From: Halioglobus sp.
GTDB lineage: Bacteria; Pseudomonadota; Gammaproteobacteria; Pseudomonadales; Halieaceae
Reading direction: 5' to 3'
DNA: 41,327 nt
Assembly: GCA_020443425.1 (NCBI GenBank)
Contig: JAGRIE010000034.1
Coordinates: 1,729 to 43,055 of the forward strand
Positions 1 through 8,908 of the stretch are shown here, one piece after another; within the stretch, counting starts at the first letter, position 1, and each line of letters begins with the position of its first letter. The notes under the pieces are model-generated. The model made no database searches. It had not been told where the DNA came from and was given only the letters and a program-made list of their open reading frames with translations. The translations under genes were made by a program, and so were the position numbers.

Positions 1-1
1 C

Positions 2-1282
2 ATCCACAGCCTCTACAAGCCGGTACCGGGAGAGTTCAAGGACTATATCGCCATCCCCAAGGCCAACGGCTACCAGTCGCTGCACACGGTGCTGATGGGT
101 ATGCACGGGGTCCCGATTGAAGTCCAGATCCGTACCCAGGAGATGGAGGATATGGCCAACAACGGCATCGCCGCACACTGGCTGTACAAGAGCGATGGAC
201 AGGCTTCCAAGGGCAGCCACGCGCGGGCCCGGGAGTGGGTGCAGGGGCTACTGGAGATGCAGCAGCGCGCCGGCAACTCGCTGGAGTTTATCGAGAGCGT
301 CAAGATCGACCTGTTCCCCGACGAGATCTATGTGTTCACACCCAAGGGCCGCATACTGGAGCTGCCCAGACGCGCCACCGCCGTCGACTTCGCCTACGCC
401 GTGCATACGGATGTGGGCAACAGCTGCGTCGCCTGCCGTATCAACCGTCGGCTGGCGCCGCTGTCGGAACCCCTGCAGAGCGGCCAGACAGTCGAGATCC
501 TGACATCTTCGGGCGCACGTCCCAATCCCTCCTGGCTCGATTACGCGGTGACCGCCAAGGCGCGCTCCAATATCCACCATTTCCTCAAGTACCAGACGCG
601 GGATGACTCGGTGGCACTGGGGCGCAGCCTGCTGGACAAGGCACTGGCCGGGTTCAACAGCAGCCTTGAAAACCTCCCGGAGAAGAAACTGCAGGACTTT
701 CTGGAGCAGCAACACTACGACAGCCTGGACGATCTGCTGGTCGATGTCGCGCGCGGCAACCGCCTGCCGACATTCACCTCACAGCAGTTGCTCAGCGGCC
801 CGGAAGAGGGGCAACCTCAGCAGAACAACGGGTCATCGCAGCCGGTGGCCATCTGCGGTACCGAGGGTTTTATGGTCAGCTACGCGCGCTGCTGCCACCC
901 GATACCGGGCGACCCCATTGAGGGTTACCTGAGCCTGGAGAAAGGTGTGGTCGTACACCGCGAGCGCTGCAAGAACCTGGTGGACATGCGCGACCACAAC
1001 GAGCGCCGAATCGCGCTGCGCTGGGATAATTCCGTGGAGGGTGAATACCGCGCAGAACTGCGCGTCGAAGTCGAGAACCGCCGCGGTATGATTGCCGTCA
1101 TCGCGACCCGCATCAACAGTATGAGCGTGAATATCGAAAAGATCTCCACGGACGACAAGGACTACCAGTTTACCTACGTCAACCTGGAGTTGATGGTTAA
1201 GGGCCGGGTGCATCTGGCCCGGATCATGAAACGGCTGCGCACGATCAGTCACGTGCGCAAAGTCACCAGAGTCAAGAACTGA
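2..1282 (+). CDS. spoT: (p)ppGpp synthetase/hydrolase SpoT (3' part, 5' end outside window)
   Basis: Bifunctional alarmone enzyme that makes and degrades (p)ppGpp in the stringent response. The reading frame is open from the left edge, and 426 residues are present of about 700 usual for the family. The N-terminal HD hydrolase and the first part of the synthetase lie outside. Visible in order are the end of the synthetase domain (KDYIAIPKANGYQSLHT, then HGVPIEVQIRT), a TGS domain (FPDEIYVFTPKGRILELP), a helical linker, the conserved cysteine region YARCCHPIPGDPI and a C-terminal ACT domain (RAELRVEVENRRGMIAVIA). SpoT rather than RelA is supported by the KANGYQSLHT context, the Lys of the xxKD motif and the ridA gene 39 bp downstream, an arrangement known from Pseudomonas. 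The motif usually read as RFKD in SpoT is EFKD here. Confidence 0.96.
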   Translation: MHSLYKPVPGEFKDYIAIPKANGYQSLHTVLMGMHGVPIEVQIRTQEMEDMANNGIAAHWLYKSDGQASKGSHARAREWVQGLLEMQQRAGNSLEFIESVKIDLFPDEIYVFTPKGRILELPRRATAVDFAYAVHTDVGNSCVACRINRRLAPLSEPLQSGQTVEILTSSGARPNPSWLDYAVTAKARSNIHHFLKYQTRDDSVALGRSLLDKALAGFNSSLENLPEKKLQDFLEQQHYDSLDDLLVDVARGNRLPTFTSQQLLSGPEEGQPQQNNGSSQPVAICGTEGFMVSYARCCHPIPGDPIEGYLSLEKGVVVHRERCKNLVDMRDHNERRIALRWDNSVEGEYRAELRVEVENRRGMIAVIATRINSMSVNIEKISTDDKDYQFTYVNLELMVKGRVHLARIMKRLRTISHVRKVTRVKN

Positions 1283-1321
1283 CCGGCCTGGCTTCACCGT
1301 TGCAGACACAGGAGAATTTCA

Positions 1322-1705
1322 TTGAGTAATCGCGCAGTCATCTCGACCCCCGACGCCCCCGCCGCCATCGGCCCGTACTCGCAGGCGATCAAGGTCGGCA
1401 ACACCGTGTGGCTTTCCGGCCAGATTCCGCTGGCGCCCGGCTCCAGCGAACTGGTCGCCGGCGATATCACCGCGCAGGCGACGCAGGTCTTCAGCAACCT
1501 TGCCGCTGTCGCGGACGCCGCCGGTGGCAGCCTGCAGAACGCGGTCAAAATCAATATCTCACTGACCGATCTGGGGCATTTCAACGCCGTCAACGAGGTC
1601 ATGGCGCAATTCCTGCAGGCGCCCTATCCGGCACGCGCCTGTGTCCAGGTTGCAGCACTGCCAAAGGGTGCGCAGATCGAGATAGAGGCGATACTCGCGC
1701 TCTAG
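1322..1705 (+). CDS. ridA: RidA family reactive enamine/imine deaminase
   Basis: This 127-residue protein is a YjgF/YER057c/UK114 member. The family hydrolyses reactive 2-aminoacrylate-type enamines and imines released by PLP enzymes. The sequence has the family pattern AIGPYSQA near residue 15, LSGQIPL near residue 31 and PARACVQVAALPKGAQIEIEAI near the end. Arg105 is at the position of the substrate-carboxylate-binding arginine of the active subgroup, so an active deaminase is likely. The start is a TTG placed about seven bases after an AGGAG ribosome binding site, and no ATG gives a sensible N terminus. It lies 39 bp after spoT on the same strand and may be co-transcribed with it. Confidence 0.95.
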   Translation: MSNRAVISTPDAPAAIGPYSQAIKVGNTVWLSGQIPLAPGSSELVAGDITAQATQVFSNLAAVADAAGGSLQNAVKINISLTDLGHFNAVNEVMAQFLQAPYPARACVQVAALPKGAQIEIEAILAL

Positions 1706-1841
1706 TCCGCTGGCCGGGGCGGCTCTCCACTGAGCGATACTCGCCGCCAACATTTCCAATCCTGCCCACTGTGGATTGCCTGGGCATGGCGGTCACCCTG
1801 ACACCGGTCCCGCAGCGTGGAATTCTCACTTCCTGAATAGC

Positions 1842-2846
1842 ATGGACGCGATGACAATGACTGACTCTGAATATATCGACCTCTGCTATGAGAGAATCCT
1901 CGGGCGCGCTGCGAGCAAGGCCGATAAACTTGCGCTGATAGTGCAGTTTAAAGCGCGCTTAACAACGCGAGAGACATTTGTTACCGGCTTATTGCACAGC
2001 GCCGAATTCGAATCGCAACTTGCAAGCCGCGAGCCATATCCCTCCGGACACTTCTTCTCGGCGCTGGCCTCCCGTGAGGAACGCGCGCGCTACGCGAGGG
2101 ATGCATCGTGTGAATCTATCGCCGGTATCAACCTGCGGGTCGCCGAGCAGACCGCACTGGCCGAGACCTTCGCAGCCTACTATTCCCAATGCCCCCTTGC
2201 CCGCACACAGGATCCGACGAAACGCTACCACGGGGACAATGCGTCCTTCCCGTTTTCCGACGCCTACGTCTTCTACTGTTTTATTCGCCACTATCGCCCG
2301 CGCAGGATCATCGAATTCGGCTCTGGCTTTTCTTCGGCGGCGTGCCTGGACTCGCTGGATGCACTCGCACTGGACGATACACAGTGCTGGTTCATCGATC
2401 CCTACCCGGCATTGGTCCGGTCGCTGCTTGGCAGTCTGGATGAGCGGCACAGCATACTGGCAGCGCTCGCACAGGAAGTGGATCTCGAGCTGTTCGAGTC
2501 GCTGGAGGCCGGGGATATTCTGTTCATCGATTCGACGCACGTGTCAAAAATCAACAGCGACGTGAACCGTATCTTTTTCGACATAATGCCGCGGCTCAAG
2601 CCCGGCGTTATTATCCATATCCACGACATCTACTGGCCCTTTGACTATCCCGATGAGTGGATACAAGAGGGCCGGGCATGGAATGAGGCCTATCTGGTCA
2701 GGGCCTTCCTGCAGTTCAACGACGCCTTCGAGATTCTCTACTTCAACTCATTCCTGCATCCCAGAATACGGGAAACCGTATTTGCCCCACCCGGCGTCGA
2801 TATCGGCGCCAACGACGGCGGCAGCCTGTGGCTTGTTCGAGTGTGA
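1842..2846 (+). CDS. DUF4214 domain fused to a class I SAM-dependent methyltransferase
   Basis: The product is about 334 residues. Residues 10-60 (YIDLCYERILGRAASKADK, then TTRETFVTGLLHSAEFESQ) look like DUF4214, a short helical domain often attached to surface-polysaccharide or secreted proteins. From about residue 150 there is a Rossmann methyltransferase of the Methyltransf_24 type. Its SAM loop IIEFGSGFSSA is at 156-166, the acidic strand end FIDPYPA is near 184-190, and LFIDSTHVSKINSDVN and HIHDIYWPFDYP follow. The start is uncertain: three in-frame ATGs at 1842, 1851 and 1857 all lack a good Shine-Dalgarno sequence, and the frame stays open upstream to 1776. The substrate is unknown; sugar or small-molecule O-methylation is a guess from domain partners. 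It sits alone between ridA and a convergent gene. Confidence 0.8.
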   Translation: MDAMTMTDSEYIDLCYERILGRAASKADKLALIVQFKARLTTRETFVTGLLHSAEFESQLASREPYPSGHFFSALASREERARYARDASCESIAGINLRVAEQTALAETFAAYYSQCPLARTQDPTKRYHGDNASFPFSDAYVFYCFIRHYRPRRIIEFGSGFSSAACLDSLDALALDDTQCWFIDPYPALVRSLLGSLDERHSILAALAQEVDLELFESLEAGDILFIDSTHVSKINSDVNRIFFDIMPRLKPGVIIHIHDIYWPFDYPDEWIQEGRAWNEAYLVRAFLQFNDAFEILYFNSFLHPRIRETVFAPPGVDIGANDGGSLWLVRV

Positions 2847-2899
2847 GATATTATCCGCCCCACCGCTCGGGCTGCAGTGCCTGCCCAACCGGCATCTGC

Positions 2900-2929
2900 A
2901 ACAGCCCGCATTGTCACTGCGGTGCTGTT
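2900..2929. terminator. Hairpin between convergent genes (possible terminator)
   Basis: The arms AACAGC-CCGCA (2900-2910) and TGCGG-T-GCTGTT (2918-2929) form an 11-bp stem with one bulged T and a 7-base loop. It overlaps the stop codon of the minus-strand gene and follows the plus-strand methyltransferase gene by about 50 bp. Neither side has a T tract, so intrinsic termination is only possible, not shown. Confidence 0.3.
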
Positions 2930-3789
2930 AGCAGTGCCGTATAACCGCTTTTGTAATCCGGAAAAATCAGCTGGTAGCCACTGGCACGCAATGCATGATT
3001 GCGACAGCGTTTGTGCCCCGCTGAATTGTGCCGTGTGGGTTCCGTGGAGGACTCCGGGTCGCCGTTTTGCTGAGGGTCCAACCCCATCTCACTCGCCAGC
3101 CAGGATTCCACCTCATAGCGCGCAGCCGGCAGGTCATCTGCCCCGATGTAAACCGGCTCTAGCGCATTGCCGGCTGCGGCCAGCTTCAGCAGATGCTCGA
3201 GAAAGCCCGCGCAATCGACGCGGTGGATGCGGTTGGTGTAGCTTACGGGCTGCGGCGGACAGAGTTCGCCCCGGCGGATACGCGACAACAGGCGCCCTCC
3301 GGGAATGCCGTAGACCCCGGCGAGGCGCACCACTGACGCCGAGTGACCGGAATCCAGCAGCAACCGCTCCGCTGCGATAATCTCCTGCGCCCATGCGTCT
3401 GTCGTAGACAGGTCACTGGACTCATCCACCCAGCCACCGTCGGCCTCGGCGAAAACACGTGTGCTGCTGGTCATCAGGATATGGCGGGGCCGGTGTGCGC
3501 CCAAACCGCTCAGCAGGTTGCGCATACCAGACCGGAAACCGGCCTTATACCCTGAGACCGAGCGGTCGGCAGGATTAAAAATCGCCACTACAAAATCCGG
3601 CCGCAGTTGCTCGGCAAACACCAGGCTCCCCGGCTGGGTATAATCCGCGGCGCGTCCGGTAAACCCGGGCGGCAGTTTGCCCGGATTGCGCCTGGCACCA
3701 GTCACACTGCAGCCGTGCTGCACCAGCGAGGAACCCAGGCGTATACCGAGGTCGCCGCAGCCGACAATTAGGACAGAACTGTTCTTCAT
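2914..3789 (-). CDS. NAD(P)-dependent epimerase/dehydratase-like protein (YeeZ-type, SDR superfamily)
   Basis: The product is about 291 residues with an N-terminal dinucleotide-binding motif GCGDLG directly after the first strand (SSVLIVGCGDLGIRLG). MTSSTRVFAEADGGWVDES matches the catalytic strand region of extended or atypical SDR proteins of the YeeZ type, and VVRLAGVYGIPGG is also typical. The YxxxK pair of classical SDRs is not obvious, so the reaction is unknown. The ATG at 3789 gives the standard N terminus close to the first beta strand. A GTG five codons upstream at 3804 is an alternative, and neither has a strong ribosome binding site. The gene is transcribed divergently from oxyR, 55 bp away, and converges on the methyltransferase gene. 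Confidence 0.82.
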   Translation of the reverse strand: MKNSSVLIVGCGDLGIRLGSSLVQHGCSVTGARRNPGKLPPGFTGRAADYTQPGSLVFAEQLRPDFVVAIFNPADRSVSGYKAGFRSGMRNLLSGLGAHRPRHILMTSSTRVFAEADGGWVDESSDLSTTDAWAQEIIAAERLLLDSGHSASVVRLAGVYGIPGGRLLSRIRRGELCPPQPVSYTNRIHRVDCAGFLEHLLKLAAAGNALEPVYIGADDLPAARYEVESWLASEMGLDPQQNGDPESSTEPTRHNSAGHKRCRNHALRASGYQLIFPDYKSGYTALLTAPQ

Positions 3790-3844
3790 AAAGCGATCAC
3801 TCACTGGTTACACTAGGAACTTACACTGATACAAAAGAGATGCC

Positions 3845-4747
3845 ATGACATTAACAGAACTACGCTACCTTGTAGCCCTGGCTGAAACAGGTCATTTCCG
3901 CAAAGCCGCTGAGCAGTGCAGTGTCAGCCAGCCTACACTCAGCATCGCCATCAAAAAGCTGGAAGAGGAGCTGGGTATCAGCCTGTTCGAGCGCGCTCAC
4001 CACAAAGTCGCGACCACACCCACCGGAGAGCGTATTGTAGATCAGGCGCGCACGGTATTGCAGGAAGCACAGAATTTGCGCCAGCTGGCAGAACTGGGCA
4101 AGGACCCGATGGGCAGTGTACTGTCGGTCGGCGCCATCTACACCGTGGGGCCTTACCTGTTCCCCCGCCTCATCAGCCGCCTGCAACAGCTGGCACCCAA
4201 AATGCCCCTGTTCATTGAAGAGAACTACACCGCCAACCTGCGCGCCAAATTGACCAGCGGCGAACTGGATGCCATCTTCGTGGCACTGCCGTTCACCGAA
4301 ACCGAAGTCGTCACCCGCGCGCTTTTCGACGAGCCCTTTGTCGTACTGTTGCCGCAGGATCACCCGCTGGCAGCGGCATCGCATATAGACACCTGTGCGC
4401 TGGCGGAACACCGGGTGCTGCTGATGGGGGAGGGCCACTGCTTTCGCGACCAGGTGCTGGAGGCGTGCCCCGGCCTGCAGCAGGCCATTCGCGATAAATC
4501 CGCGGCGGGCAATGCCGTGGTCGAGGGCAGCTCACTGGAGACGCTGAAGCACATGGTGGCCAGCGGTCTGGGCATAACGGTGCTACCGGAATCAGCGGCC
4601 CGCGAGGCCACGTACGGCGAGCGCACACTCGCTGTGCGCCCCTTTGTTGACCCGGCTCCCAGACGCAGTATCGCACTGGCCTGGCGCGTGAGCTATCCGC
4701 GGACCCAGGCCATCGATATCCTCATTGAATCCCTGCAGCCCGCCTGA
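3845..4747 (+). CDS. oxyR: Hydrogen peroxide-sensing LysR-type regulator OxyR
   Basis: This is a 300-residue LysR family regulator with an N-terminal winged helix-turn-helix (residues 1-60, HFRKAAEQCSVSQPTLSIAIKKLEEELG) and a C-terminal effector domain. The redox pair of OxyR is present at exactly the classic positions: Cys199 in MGEGHCFRDQ and Cys208 in VLEACPG. These form the disulfide that switches OxyR on in the presence of peroxide. EGSSLETLKHMVASGLGITVLP after the pair is also an OxyR signature. The start ATG follows an AAAGAGA ribosome binding site. recG begins 5 bp after its stop, so the two are almost certainly co-transcribed, an order also known from Pseudomonas. Confidence 0.96.
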   Translation: MTLTELRYLVALAETGHFRKAAEQCSVSQPTLSIAIKKLEEELGISLFERAHHKVATTPTGERIVDQARTVLQEAQNLRQLAELGKDPMGSVLSVGAIYTVGPYLFPRLISRLQQLAPKMPLFIEENYTANLRAKLTSGELDAIFVALPFTETEVVTRALFDEPFVVLLPQDHPLAAASHIDTCALAEHRVLLMGEGHCFRDQVLEACPGLQQAIRDKSAAGNAVVEGSSLETLKHMVASGLGITVLPESAAREATYGERTLAVRPFVDPAPRRSIALAWRVSYPRTQAIDILIESLQPA

Positions 4748-4752
4748 CGGCT

Positions 4753-6819
4753 ATGCACGGCATCGCCAATCTGTCGGTGCGCGAACTGCGCGGGGTGGGG
4801 CCAAAACTGGCGGCCAAACTTGCGGACTATGGTGTACACCGCGTAGAGGACCTGCTGTTTCACCTGCCCCTGCGCTACCAGGACCGCACGCGGATCACCC
4901 CCATAGCCGCCGCCCGCGACGGCGGCGATGTGGTGATAGAGGGCGAGGTGCGGGCGGCTGATATCGTATTCGGACGGCGTCGCAGCCTGGTCGCCCGCAT
5001 CCAGGATGGCAGCGGCACGCTGACACTGCGCTTCTTTCATTTTTCGGCGGCACAGAAAAACAACCTGACGCCGGGCACGCGCCTGCGCTGTTTCGGCCAG
5101 GTGCGACGCGGCAGCAGCGGCCTGGAAATGTACCACCCCGAGTACCGCCAGGTGCTGGCGGAGGACACACCCGTCGCAGAGACACTGACGCCCATCTATC
5201 CCACCACCGAGGGTATCGGGCAGAACCAGTGGCGCAACCTGTGTGGGCAGGCGCTGCGTCACCTGGAGCGCGAGCCCGTCAGTGAACTGCTGCCGCCCAG
5301 CGCTGCTCACCCCTATGCCCTGGGTCGGGCGCTGCAGTTCCTGCACGCCCCGCCCCCGGATGCCTCCCTGGAGTTGTTGCGGGAGGGCCGGCATCCGGCG
5401 CAGCTGCGACTGGCTCTGGAGGAGCTGGTGGCGCACAACCTGTCGCTGCATCGCCTGCGCGAGCGGCAGCAGCGCGGGGGCGCGCCTGCGCTGGCACCCA
5501 AACCGGAGTTGCTGGATGCGTTCACCGACAGCCTGCCCTTCGCTCCCACGCAAGCACAGTCGCGGGTGCTGGGTGAAATCGCCACCGATCTGGCGAAACC
5601 CCGGCCGATGATGCGCCTGGTACAGGGCGATGTGGGGTCAGGTAAAACCCTGGTCGCCGCAGGTGCGGCACTACAGGCGATCGGCAACGGCTTCCAGGTC
5701 GCGATTATGGCGCCGACCGAAATCCTCGCAGAGCAGCACTGGCGCACATTCTCCCAGTGGTTTGAACCCCTGGGCATTACCATGGAGTGGCTGAGTGGCC
5801 GCTCGAAAGGGAACAAGCGCGCCAGCGCACTGGCGCGTATGGCGTCCGGTGCGGCCAGCCTGGTTGTGGGCACTCACGCGCTGTTCCAGGACGATGTCAC
5901 CTTTGCCCGGCTGGGATTGGTGATCGTCGATGAACAGCACCGTTTCGGTGTGCACCAGCGACTCAGCCTGACACAGAAGACCGCGCCGGAACTCGGCCGC
6001 GCTCACCAGCTGGTGATGACAGCCACACCGATCCCGCGCACACTGTCGATGGTGGCCTACGCCGATCTGGACTGCTCCGTTATCGATGAGTTGCCGCCGG
6101 GAAGAACGGCCGTCACCACCGTACTGATCGACAGCAGCCGGCGGCAGGCCGTGGTCGACAGGGTAGCAGCAGCCTGCAGCGAGGGTCGCCAGGCCTACTG
6201 GGTGTGCACGCTGATTGAAGAGAGCGATGCACTGCAGGCACAGGCGGCGGAGGCGACCGCCGCCGAACTGCGCCTCGCTCTGCCGCAACTGGCAATCGGC
6301 CTGATTCACGGGCGCCTGAAGCCGGCCGAGAAGGAGTCGGTGATGGCGGCGTTCAAACGCGGGGAGCTGGCGCTGCTGGTCGCCACCACGGTGATTGAGG
6401 TCGGTGTCGACGTGCCTAACGCCAGCCTGATGATTGTGGAGAATCCGGAGCGCCTGGGTCTGGCGCAGCTGCACCAGTTACGCGGCCGGGTGGGGCGGGG
6501 CGCACAGGCCAGCCACTGTGTGCTGCTGTACCAGACGCCCCTGTCGGCCAACGGCAGGCAGCGCCTCGCCGTGCTGCGGGAGAGTTCGGACGGCTTCTAT
6601 ATCGCCGAGCGAGACCTGGAACTGCGCGGCCCCGGCGAAGTGCTCGGCACGCGCCAGACAGGGTTGATGGCGTTTCGCATCGCCGAGCTGCCGACACACG
6701 ATCACCTGCTGGACGAGGTGCAGTCAATCTCTGACTCTATCCGCGAATCATTCCCGGAGCTGGCGGAGCCCCTGATCCAGCGCTGGACGGGAACCGGTCA
6801 GCAATTTGCCAAGGTTTAA
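4753..6819 (+). CDS. recG: ATP-dependent DNA helicase RecG
   Basis: The product is 688 residues, the usual length for this branch-migration helicase, which reverses stalled forks and processes Holliday junctions. Order of domains: the wedge with OB fold (about 1-150, beginning LSVRELRGVGPKLAAKLADYGV), helicase lobe 1 with Walker A GDVGSGKT at 292-299 and the Walker B/DEQH box VDEQHRFGV at 392-400, then helicase lobe 2 with ATTVIEVGVDVPNA and RGRVGRG, ending with the C-terminal segment GLMAFRIAELPTHDHLL. All motifs look intact. It starts 5 bp after oxyR and its start codon has little room for its own ribosome binding site, which suggests coupled translation. Confidence 0.97.
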   Translation: MHGIANLSVRELRGVGPKLAAKLADYGVHRVEDLLFHLPLRYQDRTRITPIAAARDGGDVVIEGEVRAADIVFGRRRSLVARIQDGSGTLTLRFFHFSAAQKNNLTPGTRLRCFGQVRRGSSGLEMYHPEYRQVLAEDTPVAETLTPIYPTTEGIGQNQWRNLCGQALRHLEREPVSELLPPSAAHPYALGRALQFLHAPPPDASLELLREGRHPAQLRLALEELVAHNLSLHRLRERQQRGGAPALAPKPELLDAFTDSLPFAPTQAQSRVLGEIATDLAKPRPMMRLVQGDVGSGKTLVAAGAALQAIGNGFQVAIMAPTEILAEQHWRTFSQWFEPLGITMEWLSGRSKGNKRASALARMASGAASLVVGTHALFQDDVTFARLGLVIVDEQHRFGVHQRLSLTQKTAPELGRAHQLVMTATPIPRTLSMVAYADLDCSVIDELPPGRTAVTTVLIDSSRRQAVVDRVAAACSEGRQAYWVCTLIEESDALQAQAAEATAAELRLALPQLAIGLIHGRLKPAEKESVMAAFKRGELALLVATTVIEVGVDVPNASLMIVENPERLGLAQLHQLRGRVGRGAQASHCVLLYQTPLSANGRQRLAVLRESSDGFYIAERDLELRGPGEVLGTRQTGLMAFRIAELPTHDHLLDEVQSISDSIRESFPELAEPLIQRWTGTGQQFAKV

Positions 6820-6846
6820 CCCTGCGCGGCCATACACCACACGGCG

Positions 6847-7395
6847 TCAGGGGGTGAACAGCGCTTGCCAGCGCCGCTCCAGTTCCTCCACCCCCACTGC
6901 TGTCAGGGTGTCGATATTGCGCTCGGGGATCCGCTCGGGATCAGCGAAGTCTTCCAGGGCGCGCTCCACCATATCCTCCCGCAACAGATGGATTATGGGG
7001 TAGGGCGAGCGATTGCTGTAGTGACTGGCCGCCTGCGGCGCCTCGCCCGCGAAGCGATAATCGGGATGAAAGCTGGCCAGTTGCACCAGTCCCTCCAGAC
7101 CGGCCTCGCACAGCAAATCCTGGGCGCCGTCAAGGAAGTGGAGGTAGTCATCAAAATCATCGAGGGCGTTGGGAAAAGCCAGCAGGGTGGTGGCCAGCTC
7201 CTGCTCCGTACTGCGCTGCAACCGGTCCAGCTCCTTGAGGAACGCGCGCTGCAGTGACGCCGGACCCGCCTCCGGGCACACGGCGATACGGAGGCTCTGC
7301 GCGCCCAGCAATGGACGCGCAAAGGGGCACAGGTTCAGGCCGACAACAAACTCGTCCAGCCAGCGGCGTATCTGTCGCTCCGCGCGCTCGCTCAC
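6847..7395 (-). CDS. DUF1415 family protein
   Basis: The product is about 182 residues and belongs to the uncharacterised DUF1415 family of Proteobacteria. Diagnostic stretches are RRWLDEFVVGLNLCPFARP near the N terminus, LATTLLAFPNALDDFDDYLHFLD in the middle, and LASFHPDYRFAG followed by SNRSPYPIIHLLRE. The function of the family is unknown. I chose a GTG start at 7395 because it gives the standard N terminus a few residues before the first conserved helix. The open frame extends to 7476, but that part overlaps the end of the rubredoxin reductase gene. It follows that gene on the same strand with a 25-bp gap, and its 3' end faces recG. Confidence 0.85.
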   Translation of the reverse strand: MSERAERQIRRWLDEFVVGLNLCPFARPLLGAQSLRIAVCPEAGPASLQRAFLKELDRLQRSTEQELATTLLAFPNALDDFDDYLHFLDGAQDLLCEAGLEGLVQLASFHPDYRFAGEAPQAASHYSNRSPYPIIHLLREDMVERALEDFADPERIPERNIDTLTAVGVEELERRWQALFTP

Positions 7396-7420
7396 CAGCG
7401 GGACCGCAACCAGCCCCGCG

Positions 7421-8791
7421 TCAGGCCATAATAGCCGGCAGCTCTTTTTGCAGCGCGAGTTTCTCTTTCGTGGCATCGCCGGTCAGTGCAAAGCCCAGCA
7501 ACTTGCCGTCGCTGTCGCGGAACTCGGCCTTGACGTTGTTGCCGTCGACCTCAAACGACCACTCACCTGCGGTTCCCGGTGCCACTGGCGCAACCACCAC
7601 CGGGCAGGCCGGCGTCTTGATGGTGACCGGCATGGCGGGATAGGAGACTTCGGTGGCCTCCCCTGCGAGCGTCTTCCCCAGTGCCTTGGCAGCGGCCATC
7701 AGCGGCGCCACATAGACCAGGACATGCCCATTCACCTCAGCGCAGTCGCCCATGGCATAGACATTGGGTATGCTGGTTTCCAACAGGCGGTTGGTGACAA
7801 TGCCGCGATTGGTGGCGATGCCACTGGCTTTGGCGAGTTCAGTCCGCGGTCGCACACCCACGGCTGAGATCACAATATCAGCACTGATCGTGTCGCCGTT
7901 GTTCAGGCTGACGGTGACGCCCTTATCCGCCTTGTTCACCGCTGTAACCAGCGGCCCAAAGTGAAACTTCGCGCCTTTCGCCTCCAGCGCCGCCTGTACG
8001 GCCTTACCCGCAGGCTCCGGCAGCAGGGTGGGCAGGCAGTATCCGAGCGGGTCCACGACCTCCACTTCGAAACCACCATTGAGCATATCATTGGTGTATT
8101 CACACCCGATCAGGCCACCACCGATAATGCACACTTTCCTGACGTCGTTATTGGTGACGGCGGTGCGGAAATCGCTGTAGTCCATCAGGTCGTTGACAGA
8201 GTAGACAAGCTCGAGGCCGTCGCCTTCTATCGGGGGGCGTATCACCTCGGCACCCACGGCGAATACCAGCTTGGCGTAGTGAATCGCCGTATCGGCGTCG
8301 CCGACCTTGATCAGCTGGCGCGCTGTATCGATCTCGTTGACCTTGGTCATGGTCCAGACGCTGGCTTTCAGCTGCTTGGCCATATTGCCCGCATCAGACT
8401 GGGCCAGGTCATCGGCCGACTGCCCACGGGTGTAACCGGTAGACAGCATCGGTTTCGAGTACGCCCGGCCGTCGTCAGACGTGATCATGATCAGCGGCGT
8501 TTCGCTGTCGTGCTTGCGGAATTCCTTGGCCAGGCCGTAGCCCGCCAGACCTGTTCCGAGAATGACTACTGCGGCATGCTCGGTATCAGCGACCGGTTCC
8601 TCGTGATGTGGCGCATCCTCCACAGGAGACTCTTCGAGCAGTTCAAAGTCTTCCTTGCCGACGCCGCAATCCGGACACAGCCAGTCCTCCGGTACATCCT
8701 CCCACTTGGTACCGGGCGCGATACCATCGTCTGGCCAACCTTCTTTCTCGTCATAGATCAGGCCACAGACAATACATTCCCACTTACTCAT
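7421..8791 (-). CDS. Rubredoxin-rubredoxin reductase fusion (FAD/NAD(P)H-dependent)
   Basis: This 456-residue protein combines an electron carrier and its reductase. Residues 1-50 are a complete rubredoxin with the four iron ligands in CIVCG (Cys6, Cys9) and CPDCG (Cys39, Cys42). An acidic linker (about 51-72) leads to a pyridine nucleotide-disulfide-type flavoprotein. The FAD motif GTGLAG is at 79-84, the NAD(P)H motif GGGLIG at 224-229, and the second FAD contact YAMGDCAEV at 345-353. A C-terminal domain of about 80 residues ends the protein. NAD(P)H electrons would pass through FAD to the tethered Fe site and on to an acceptor. In Pseudomonas these proteins are known as separate genes serving alkane hydroxylase or oxidative-stress reduction; no hydroxylase gene is seen here. 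The upstream region carries a candidate promoter and an inverted repeat. Confidence 0.94.
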   Translation of the reverse strand: MSKWECIVCGLIYDEKEGWPDDGIAPGTKWEDVPEDWLCPDCGVGKEDFELLEESPVEDAPHHEEPVADTEHAAVVILGTGLAGYGLAKEFRKHDSETPLIMITSDDGRAYSKPMLSTGYTRGQSADDLAQSDAGNMAKQLKASVWTMTKVNEIDTARQLIKVGDADTAIHYAKLVFAVGAEVIRPPIEGDGLELVYSVNDLMDYSDFRTAVTNNDVRKVCIIGGGLIGCEYTNDMLNGGFEVEVVDPLGYCLPTLLPEPAGKAVQAALEAKGAKFHFGPLVTAVNKADKGVTVSLNNGDTISADIVISAVGVRPRTELAKASGIATNRGIVTNRLLETSIPNVYAMGDCAEVNGHVLVYVAPLMAAAKALGKTLAGEATEVSYPAMPVTIKTPACPVVVAPVAPGTAGEWSFEVDGNNVKAEFRDSDGKLLGFALTGDATKEKLALQKELPAIMA

Positions 8792-8827
8792 GTTACGACT
8801 CGCTTTTTTCTAAAGAGTGACACACCC

Positions 8828-8844
8828 GCCAGGCGTCGCCTGGC
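8828..8844. repeat. Inverted repeat in the leader of the rubredoxin-reductase gene
   Basis: The 17-base sequence GCCAGGCGTCGCCTGGC is a perfect palindrome around its central T. It lies between the candidate minus-strand promoter (8881-8908) and the start codon at 8791. In RNA it would form a 7-bp stem with a 3-base loop. It has no T tract, so it could be an operator or a leader hairpin. Confidence 0.5.
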
Positions 8845-8880
8845 CGGTAATGGATAACCAGACAAATTTTGAGACGCAAC

Positions 8881-8908
8881 ACTATAAAGTTGTACGATAA
8901 TTGTGCAA
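8881..8908 (-). promoter_or_regulatory. Candidate sigma70 promoter for the rubredoxin-reductase gene
   Basis: On the minus strand the hexamers TTGCAC (8903-8908) and TATAGT (8881-8886) are separated by 16 bases. Transcription would start about 80 bp before the start codon at 8791 and would include the inverted repeat at 8828-8844. The site is predicted by eye only. Confidence 0.4.
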
